This document shows, in pieces, positions 1 through 4,667 of a stretch of DNA of 6,580 nucleotides. The notes below the pieces were generated by a model. It did not search any database and was not told the origin of the DNA. It was given only the letters and a program-made list of their open reading frames with translations. The stretch is from Deltaproteobacteria bacterium (GTDB taxonomy: Bacteria > Desulfobacterota > DSM-4660 > Desulfatiglandales > HGW-15), in NCBI GenBank assembly GCA_019308985.1, contig JAFDHB010000188.1, forward strand, positions 1 to 6,580. Direction: 5' to 3'. The position numbers and the translations under genes were made by a program. Numbering within the stretch: the stretch's first letter is position 1; the number at the start of each line of letters is the position of its first letter.

Positions 1-114
1 TTCAACAGGCTCTCCCTCGTTGATATATGTCGTCTTCATCAGTGGGGAGTTCCTGTGGGGACAATTAATGGTATCCCAATTACCGCACTCAAGGTATTTG
101 AGATCTTGGGCCAA
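1..114 (-). CDS. Small hypothetical protein, 5' part only (runs off the left edge)
   Basis: This is the first 38 codons of a minus-strand gene that continues beyond base 1. It would begin with a TTG codon at 114-112, preceded at the best distance (5 nt) by AGGAGGT. That is the same start architecture as the radical SAM gene at 4668, and it is the main reason for calling it. The visible peptide is hydrophilic, with a Cys-x7-Cys-Pro-His cluster (C10, C18, H20) that could begin a small metal-binding site, and an acidic end to the visible part (NEGEPVE). There is no signal peptide or membrane segment. I do not recognise the family. Chance alone could leave 38 codons open, and another minus-strand frame is open across the same bases, so the case rests on the ribosome binding site and the plausible peptide. 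It lies downstream of the CDF transporter gene on the same strand, about 325 bp away, so it may have its own promoter. Confidence 0.45.
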   Translation of the reverse strand, partial: MAQDLKYLECGNWDTINCPHRNSPLMKTTYINEGEPVE

Positions 115-438
115 TTCCTACCTCCTATTCTTTCTTGTCCAGAATCTTTGCAAGGTCCATGCCTGAATAGATCCATTATTTGAACTGCGTTTCTCAATGA
201 TTTAGGCATCTTAAGCCACCACGCTGAAACCCGATAATGCCAGGCAAACTTCTTTCCCCTTTCTTGTAATAGTTTCCCGGTTTTTGGTAAGTAATTCCAT
301 GTCTTTTCTCTATGCGCAAGAACAAGCGACTACATCTCTCTCTTGTCTGGGTGTTGGCACAAAAGCTCATAGGGACTAATAGTAGAGGCAAATCTGGTGT
401 CAGTAGCCTTACAGGTCATTGTCCTGCCAAGCTATGCT
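115..438. other. Unassigned stretch between the CDF gene and the left-edge gene
   Basis: No convincing gene is seen here on either strand. Directly after the CDF stop, the minus strand has no GC-rich hairpin followed by a T tract, so no intrinsic terminator could be placed. One minus-strand frame, starting with an ATG at 419, stays open to a TGA at 39-41 apart from a single TAG at 330-332. Its codon choice is A/T-richer than that of the neighbouring genes, its ribosome-site match (AGGA) sits only 2 nt from the ATG, and I cannot match it to a family. It may be a decayed gene, and is treated under findings. No clear promoter pair was found for the gene at 1-114. Confidence 0.4.
120..126 (-). 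promoter_or_regulatory. Ribosome binding site for the left-edge TTG start
   Basis: On the minus strand these bases read AGGAGGT, a near-perfect anti-16S match, ending 5 nt before the TTG at 114. It decides the start of the partial gene at 1-114. No other minus-strand start codon sits at a suitable distance in an open frame that continues to the window edge. Confidence 0.45.
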
Positions 439-1350
439 TTATCGCGCAGTGTCGGCTCCGCCGGCAGCCATATCCGGATCCACGTGTATTATTACTCTAC
501 TGATGTCGGGGATCTCTTTCAACAACTTCCTGCGTACTATATCCGCGATCCTGTGACCCTCTGCTACGCTCAGCTCCCCGTTGATGACTATGTGGGCCTC
601 CATCTGATGCATTCCGCCCGAAGTACGGACCCGTACGTCATGAAGTCCCCGGACACCATCCACGGTCTCGATACATTCTTGCATCTTTTCCAACACCTGC
701 GGGTCTGGGGCCTTGTCCGTAAACTCCTGCAACGCGTTCTTAAGGATATCGATCCCGACCTTGATGATGAATAGGGAAACTAAAAGGGCGGCATATGCAT
801 CCAGAATGTTCCATGAGGCTCTGATCTGTGAGCCCACGACCCCGAAAAGCACCGCCACTGAAGACAAGGCGTCTGAGCGGTGATGCCAGGCATTGGCTAT
901 GACTGCTGGGCTGCGGATGCGTTTCCCGGTCCGCATAGTGTAGTGATACAAGCCCTCCTTGGCCCCTATGGAGATCAAGGCAGCAACAGCAGCCAAAGCT
1001 TTAGGATGATAGTCTGCATGAAGATGGATATTCCATGCAGCCTTTACACCCAGGTAAATACCAGTACCGATCAGTGCAATTCCTACTATGGCATAGGCAA
1101 GAGTCTCCATTCGAGCGTGGCCGAAGTGATGTGTCTCGTCAGGATCTTTACTCCCGATTTTCAAGCCCAAGAGGACAACAGCGTCCGTGAACAGGTCAGA
1201 CACCGAGTGGACTGCGTCGACGATCAGGGCCTGGCTGCTGCCCAGGATTCCAGCCACAAACTTGAGGCAAATGAGAACGACGTTGACAAGGACACCTATC
1301 AGGGTAACCCTTTTGCCCTCCTCAACCCCATTCCTCTTCTCATTCACCAT
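439..1350 (-). CDS. Cation diffusion facilitator (CDF) family metal efflux transporter
   Basis: An inner-membrane proton/divalent-metal antiporter of the CDF family, 303 residues, the usual length. Six hydrophobic segments lie at about residues 16-36, 40-64, 84-104, 116-136, 149-174 and 181-202, followed by a cytoplasmic domain of about 90 residues with the typical HDVRVRTSGG and final IHVDP patterns. Transport-site residues are visible: H48 and D52 in segment 2 (DAVHSVSD) and H156 and D160 in segment 5 (HHRSD). A His-xxx-Asp pair in both helices is usual for zinc-type members, but the real metal could be Zn, Co, Cd, Fe or Mn. The ATG at 1350 was chosen because AAGGA lies 9 nt upstream. A GTG at 1374 would add 8 residues but has no such site. 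The start lies 27 bp after the dehydrogenase stop on the same strand, so the two are probably co-transcribed. Confidence 0.9.
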   Translation of the reverse strand: MVNEKRNGVEEGKRVTLIGVLVNVVLICLKFVAGILGSSQALIVDAVHSVSDLFTDAVVLLGLKIGSKDPDETHHFGHARMETLAYAIVGIALIGTGIYLGVKAAWNIHLHADYHPKALAAVAALISIGAKEGLYHYTMRTGKRIRSPAVIANAWHHRSDALSSVAVLFGVVGSQIRASWNILDAYAALLVSLFIIKVGIDILKNALQEFTDKAPDPQVLEKMQECIETVDGVRGLHDVRVRTSGGMHQMEAHIVINGELSVAEGHRIADIVRRKLLKEIPDISRVIIHVDPDMAAGGADTAR

Positions 1351-1359
1351 GAATAATAA

Positions 1360-1364
1360 TCCTT
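1360..1364 (-). promoter_or_regulatory. Ribosome binding site deciding the CDF start
   Basis: The minus strand reads AAGGA here, 9 nt before the ATG at 1350. It supports the shorter 303-residue CDF protein over the GTG at 1374, which lies only 3 bp after the stop codon of the upstream dehydrogenase gene. Confidence 0.55.
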
Positions 1365-1377
1365 GCTCAGTCACCGA

Positions 1378-2364
1378 TCAGAGCGACAGCCACGTCCCCG
1401 TGCCGTTCTTAACCGCCCTTTCGTATACGAGCGGCGCCACAGCCATGTCCTCGATTGCAAGCCCGAGGTTGACGGTCATGGTGCGCTCATCGGGACTCTC
1501 TCGTCCCTTCTTCTTACCTGTCACCAGTTCTCCGAGATCAGCATAGACCCGCGGTATGTCCCGTAGGTAACCTCTTTGTTGGTAAAGAAGCAACTGGGGG
1601 ATATCATCCGTGCAGAACTTGGAGGCCTGTTTCATGGCGTCTGGGTGCCAGTAGGTATCATAATCCACCAACGAGGCAAAAGCCCCTGGGTCCAGCCATC
1701 CGGCTTGTATGGTTCGATGGGGTCTTTTCATTATCGGGCCGGCGGTCACGACCATGTCACAGCCCCTGACAGCCTCTTTCGGAGCCTCAACGATCACTAC
1801 GTCGAGACCAAATCTTGACCGGATCTCTTCTGCAAATCTTATTGCTGCAAGGGGATCAATGTCGTAGGCCATCACCTTCCTGAGAGGGAAAAGAACCCTC
1901 AAGGCTTCCACATTGCTCCGGCCCTGTACTCCACACCCCAAAACGCCGACAACGGAAGACTCAGGTCTAGCCAGGTATCTTGCAGCAAGAGCGGTTGCGG
2001 CTCCGGTTCGCATTGCAGTTATCCAAACACAATCCATCACTGAGATCGGCAGTCCCGTTTCCGGATCATTCAGTATGATCAGCCCTGTGATGTAAGGCAG
2101 TCCTCGTCTGTAGTTCTCGGGAAAGGCGCTTACCCACTTGACCCCGGCGGATTTGAGAGCGGATATATGGGCTGGCATTGCATGGATAAAGCTGTCCCCG
2201 CATCCCGGGTATATCCCGATCTTCGGGGGCATTTCAGTGCGACCTTGGCCCTTCTCATGGAAGGCCCTCTCCAGGACATCTATTATCTCCTTCATGGTCA
2301 GGCCCGTGCCTACGACGTCTGATTGAGACAAGTAAAGAAGCCTTTTCTGATCCGTCATTGTCAT
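1378..2364 (-). CDS. Ornithine cyclodeaminase / mu-crystallin family NAD(P)-dependent oxidoreductase
   Basis: A cytoplasmic enzyme of the OCD/mu-crystallin family, 328 residues, normal length. Family members include ornithine cyclodeaminase, alanine dehydrogenase, ketimine and pyrroline-2-carboxylate reductases, and amino-acid-condensing enzymes of metallophore synthesis. Visible features are an N-terminal substrate domain with the conserved lysine in GVKWVSAFPEN (K76), the arginine of MRTGAATALAARYLA (R119), and a Rossmann fold with GCGVQG (G143-x-G145-xx-G148) for NAD(P). Where typical members have a Gly-x-Asp-x-Pro-Gly-Lys-x-Glu-Leu stretch, this protein reads SLVDYDTYWHPDAM (D234, D236), so it is a divergent subgroup and the substrate cannot be assigned. 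Two in-frame ATGs (2364 and 2358) share one GGGAG site; the second is better spaced (9 nt), so the true protein may lack the first two residues. The CDF transporter gene follows at once. Upstream lies a palindromic element. Confidence 0.85.
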   Translation of the reverse strand: MTMTDQKRLLYLSQSDVVGTGLTMKEIIDVLERAFHEKGQGRTEMPPKIGIYPGCGDSFIHAMPAHISALKSAGVKWVSAFPENYRRGLPYITGLIILNDPETGLPISVMDCVWITAMRTGAATALAARYLARPESSVVGVLGCGVQGRSNVEALRVLFPLRKVMAYDIDPLAAIRFAEEIRSRFGLDVVIVEAPKEAVRGCDMVVTAGPIMKRPHRTIQAGWLDPGAFASLVDYDTYWHPDAMKQASKFCTDDIPQLLLYQQRGYLRDIPRVYADLGELVTGKKKGRESPDERTMTVNLGLAIEDMAVAPLVYERAVKNGTGTWLSL

Positions 2365-2399
2365 GGACTCCCGAGTGATGGGTGGGGCTTACTCAGCAA

Positions 2400-2564
2400 A
2401 CTATTGATGGCTTCGTAAAAAGTCCAATTTCTGCGTGGCGCTTCATCTCGTTGTGATTGCGGCGTACGCTAAGTACGCCTCATCACACGAGATTCGCGCG
2501 CCTTGAACTTGAAACTTTTTACTTTGCCATCTCAATCTTGACTGTTTACGAGTTCGTCAACTAT
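2400..2564. repeat. MITE-like palindromic element with candidate target duplications
   Basis: A gene-free, strongly dyad-symmetric stretch. Imperfect terminal inverted repeats lie at 2405-2424 and 2540-2559 (15 of 20 pair). A second right arm at 2514-2531 pairs better with 2406-2423 (15 of 18). The centre is a perfect 7-bp stem (GGCGTAC 2461-2467, GTACGCC 2473-2479), flanked by further pairing around CTCG at 2447-2450 and CGAG at 2488-2491. The 5-mer ACTAT stands just outside each end (2400-2404 and 2560-2564), within a longer shared 9-mer AACTATTGA (2399-2407 and 2559-2567), consistent with target-site duplication. It has no coding capacity, so any transposase would act in trans. It separates two minus-strand gene pairs and, if transcribed, would form a long hairpin that might act as a partial terminator or processing site. 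Whether it is repeated elsewhere in the genome cannot be seen here. Confidence 0.6.
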
Positions 2565-2597
2565 TGAGCAACACAGGACATTAACTCGGAAAATGTC

Positions 2598-3620
2598 TCA
2601 TAGTACCTTCACGATCTCATCCCTGGAGAAAAAGGGGGCCTGTTTGCGTCCCTCATCGGTGATCATCATTACAGAGGCGGGACCCGACGCCGTTACTCTT
2701 CCGATGATGGTGAAATTCATATGCTCCTTCTGTCCCTGCTTCAATATTCTGTCCGCTCCGTCCCGAGGGGCCGTAATGAGCAAAGATCCCGAACCTATCA
2801 GGCCCAAGGGGTCCAGATCGAAAAGGTCGCATAATTCCTTTGTCTCCTGATATACGGGAATCCGGTCGATTTCCATCTCAATGGATACCTTTGCTGCCAT
2901 GGCTATCTCGTAGAGACCGTTGACCAGCCCCCCTTCAGTTATGTCATGCATGGAATTGACTTCACCGGTCCTGCTTGCAAGGAGTGCTTCTTTCACGATG
3001 CTGATCCCCGGATCAAATAGAAAATTCTTTGCTCTTTCCAGGGTTTCTTCTGAAAACCCTCTTGACAGAAGAGCATCTCCCTTCTCCCTGGCGATAATGG
3101 AGGTACCTTCAACACTTATTCCCTTGCTCAGCAAGACCAGGTCTCCAGGTTTAGCACCGGCCGTCCTTATGAGGCACCCTTTTTCCGCCACTCCCATGAT
3201 CTGTCCTGCCAGGATGGGGCGATCCAGGCCGTAGGTTATCTCCGTATGCCCCCCGATGAGGGAAATACCCAGATCATTGCATGCCCTTTGGATTTGATCG
3301 AAGATCTCTTCCAGGAGCTCCTCGTTGCCCTCTGCTTCCGGCAAGAGGATGACAACGCTGAAATACTTGGGCTCGGCCCCTGTGGTAGCCACGTCGTTTG
3401 CATTGACTACGACGCTATAGTAACCTATCTCGCTTGTCGCAAAGGTAACGGGATCAGTAGCAACAACAAGGACATTGTCCCCCATATCTATTGCGGCCGC
3501 ATCCTCCCCTATCCCCGGCCCTAAAACTATGCTTTCATCCTTTCTCCAAGACCTTTCCAGGAGCCTGCTCAAGATCCTGTGGTTCAGCTTTCCTGTTGGC
3601 AATACTTTTTCTTCCACCAC
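2598..3620 (-). CDS. AIR synthase-related (PurM/HypE-like) ATP-dependent protein
   Basis: A cytoplasmic, probably dimeric, ATP-using protein of the PurM/HypE/ThiL/SelD superfamily, 340 residues. The N-terminal AIRS domain (about 30-150) has GPGIGEDAAAI (34-44), the TDPVTF strand (from T55), NANDVATTGAEPKYF (73-87) and GGHTEIT (123-129). The C-terminal AIRS_C domain (about 158-312) has KPGDLVLLSKG, MHDITEGGL (224-232) and GSGSLLI (277-283). HypE, the hydrogenase cyanide-ligand maturase, ends in a conserved Pro-Arg-Ile-Cys. This protein ends in EIVKVL with no nearby cysteine, and no other hyp genes are visible, so I do not call it hypE. The start is GTG at 3620 (a second GTG follows directly), with a weak GGGA 4 nt upstream. 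It begins 9 bp after the HAD gene stop and is surely in the same transcript. The reaction and substrate are unknown. Confidence 0.85.
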   Translation of the reverse strand: MVEEKVLPTGKLNHRILSRLLERSWRKDESIVLGPGIGEDAAAIDMGDNVLVVATDPVTFATSEIGYYSVVVNANDVATTGAEPKYFSVVILLPEAEGNEELLEEIFDQIQRACNDLGISLIGGHTEITYGLDRPILAGQIMGVAEKGCLIRTAGAKPGDLVLLSKGISVEGTSIIAREKGDALLSRGFSEETLERAKNFLFDPGISIVKEALLASRTGEVNSMHDITEGGLVNGLYEIAMAAKVSIEMEIDRIPVYQETKELCDLFDLDPLGLIGSGSLLITAPRDGADRILKQGQKEHMNFTIIGRVTASGPASVMMITDEGRKQAPFFSRDEIVKVL

Positions 3621-3629
3621 CCAATCCCA

Positions 3630-4280
3630 TTAGACAAATTGAAGAATCTCGGTCACGTTTTCCATTATGAAACCGGCACCTGTGGCCATGAACTGTTCCC
3701 TGCTCGTTTTTCCGGTAAGTACCCCGGCAGTCTTGCACGATATGCGTTTTCCGGTCTCTATATCCATCACGTGGTCTCCAACCATCAGGCACTTCCCCCG
3801 GTCCCTTACACCTAATCTTTCAAGTACTAGTCCCAGGTGCATCGGGTGAGGCTTTACCTTCGTCACAATGTCCCTGGAGACAAAGGTATCGCAAAAGGCT
3901 TCGATATCAGGGAAAACCTCCCGAACCGCCCTGTCGCAATTCCTGGTGATAACTCCCCTCTTGATGCCCATGCTCGCTAATTTCTTGAGCATTTCCGGGA
4001 CACCCTCAATAATCCTTCCAGCCTGTGCCGCCCTTACCTCATAATCTGTCACAACCTTATGGGCCTCTTCATACAGAAACTGCGCCGCGGATGGAGAGCG
4101 AGCCATGACAAGATCCCTTGCGCGATCGATCATTTCAAGGGTATAAAGATCCCTCAGGGATAAAACCTCAACATCATACTTGCGGAGAACCCCTTCCACA
4201 TCTTCCCGCATCCCCTGGAAATCGATGTTCAAATGGACAAGGGTGCCGTCGAAATCAAAGATGATCGCTTCCGGTTTCAT
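3630..4280 (-). CDS. HAD-superfamily phosphatase, phosphoglycolate phosphatase-like
   Basis: A cytoplasmic Mg-dependent phosphohydrolase of the haloacid dehalogenase superfamily, 216 residues, the usual size for Gph-like members. All four HAD motifs are present: nucleophile DFDGT (D9, acid/base D11), motif II threonine in GVITRN (T112), motif III lysine in KPHP (K143), and motif IV GDHVMD (G168, D169, D173). A helical cap occupies about residues 17-90, the position seen in phosphoglycolate phosphatase-type enzymes. Substrate specificity cannot be read from the sequence. The frame stays open to 4376, but the ATG at 4280 is preferred: family members begin just before the DFDGT strand, and a good promoter lies inside the upstream extension. 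An AGGA lies 11 nt before this ATG. It is the first gene of the unit with the AIR-synthase-like gene, suggesting that one protein makes or uses a phosphorylated compound handled by the other. Confidence 0.88.
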   Translation of the reverse strand: MKPEAIIFDFDGTLVHLNIDFQGMREDVEGVLRKYDVEVLSLRDLYTLEMIDRARDLVMARSPSAAQFLYEEAHKVVTDYEVRAAQAGRIIEGVPEMLKKLASMGIKRGVITRNCDRAVREVFPDIEAFCDTFVSRDIVTKVKPHPMHLGLVLERLGVRDRGKCLMVGDHVMDIETGKRISCKTAGVLTGKTSREQFMATGAGFIMENVTEILQFV

Positions 4281-4311
4281 TCTTACTATGATCCTGCTCT
4301 TCCGAGGACAA

Positions 4312-4340
4312 AGCATACAAGGATTAAGAAAAATCGTCAA
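4312..4340 (-). promoter_or_regulatory. Sigma70-type promoter of the HAD/AIR-synthase-like operon
   Basis: On the minus strand TTGACG (4340-4335) is followed after exactly 17 nt by TATGCT (4317-4312), a strong match to the housekeeping promoter. Transcription would begin near 4305, leaving a leader of about 25 nt before the ATG at 4280. This placement rules out translation from the more distant in-frame start at 4376 on this transcript and supports the 216-residue HAD protein. Confidence 0.65.
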
Positions 4341-4404
4341 TTCCCGCAAGCTCCTTAATCTTTTGGCACCGTTCAAGAACGCTCGCTGAAGAGGTGGCTG
4401 AGAA

Positions 4405-4420
4405 GGCTCAAGATTGAGCC
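4405..4420. promoter_or_regulatory. Perfect dyad GGCTCAA-GA-TTGAGCC, candidate operator
   Basis: Two 7-bp arms with a 2-bp centre form a perfect palindrome in the divergent promoter region. It lies about 65 bp upstream of the minus-strand -35 element and about 35 bp upstream of the plus-strand promoter candidate, a position suited to a dimeric regulator acting on either unit. A 2-nt loop is too tight for a stable RNA hairpin, so a protein site is the better reading. No regulator gene is visible in the window, and chance cannot be excluded. Confidence 0.3.
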
Positions 4421-4454
4421 TGAATAAGCTCCATCGCCTAATATGCCTTTTCCC

Positions 4455-4483
4455 TTGACTTCCAACACCAAATATCGTTTCAT
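4455..4483 (+). promoter_or_regulatory. Weak promoter candidate for the radical SAM/RRM unit
   Basis: TTGACT (4455-4460) is followed after 17 nt by TTTCAT (4478-4483), a good -35 element with a poor -10 (4 of 6). If used, it would give a leader of about 175-180 nt before the TTG at 4668. No better plus-strand pair was found closer to the gene. Confidence 0.25.
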
Positions 4484-4654
4484 AAATAAGATTGGATTTT
4501 CTTCTTTATAGCTTGGCCTTCAGGAGAAAACTCCCGTACGGATAAGATTTCAGGTTCAGCCCATTGGGTCCTTGCTCCTTGTCTCAGTCCGCTGTACTGC
4601 CACATTTGATACCTGGCCAGGAGAAAAACGTTTTGAATAAGATCCCTAAAACAC

Positions 4655-4662
4655 AAGGAGGT
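4655..4662 (+). promoter_or_regulatory. Perfect ribosome binding site before the TTG start
   Basis: AAGGAGGT is a full anti-16S match ending 5 nt before the TTG at 4668. It fixes the radical SAM start at an uncommon initiation codon. A strong site with a weak start codon suggests deliberately moderated initiation. Confidence 0.85.
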
Positions 4663-4667
4663 ACCTG

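Larger units (their letters stand above)
4281..4667. other. Divergent intergenic region between the HAD and radical SAM units
   Basis: This 387-bp gap has no credible gene. It holds the minus-strand promoter at 4312-4340, a perfect short palindrome at 4405-4420, a weak plus-strand promoter candidate at 4455-4483, and the ribosome binding site of the radical SAM gene at 4655-4662. Between about 4520 and 4605 two short stretches recall parts of a cobalamin riboswitch but do not make a full one (see findings). The open minus-strand frame across 4480-4707 crosses the well-supported start of the radical SAM gene and is not believed. Confidence 0.7.

Noticed and set aside
1..183. Plus-strand frame open from the edge to a TGA at 181-183 (ends LNRSII)
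   Set aside because: It uses the exact codon mirror of the minus-strand TTG gene, has no visible start, and resembles no family. It is probably an antisense shadow.
194..391. 65-codon minus-strand ORF (MPLLLVPMSF...)
   Set aside because: It has no ribosome site, an unnatural composition, and competes with another open minus-strand frame; no family resemblance.
397..774. 125-codon plus-strand ORF opposite the CDF gene
   Set aside because: It is antisense to the well-conserved cytoplasmic domain of the CDF protein and has no motif of its own.
880..1356. 158-codon plus-strand ORF opposite the CDF membrane domain
   Set aside because: It is antisense to the transport helices, whose residues are clearly conserved; no domain is recognisable.
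2577..2597. Short hairpin (GACATT/AATGTC) after the AIR-synthase-like gene as an intrinsic terminator
   Set aside because: The stem is only 6 bp, AT-rich, and lacks a following T tract.
2598..3620. Calling this gene hypE
   Set aside because: The C-terminal Pro-Arg-Ile-Cys is absent and no hydrogenase or other hyp genes are nearby.
4281..4376. N-terminal extension of the HAD protein to an ATG at 4376
   Set aside because: A near-consensus promoter lies within it, the residues are not HAD-like, and family proteins start just before DFDGT.
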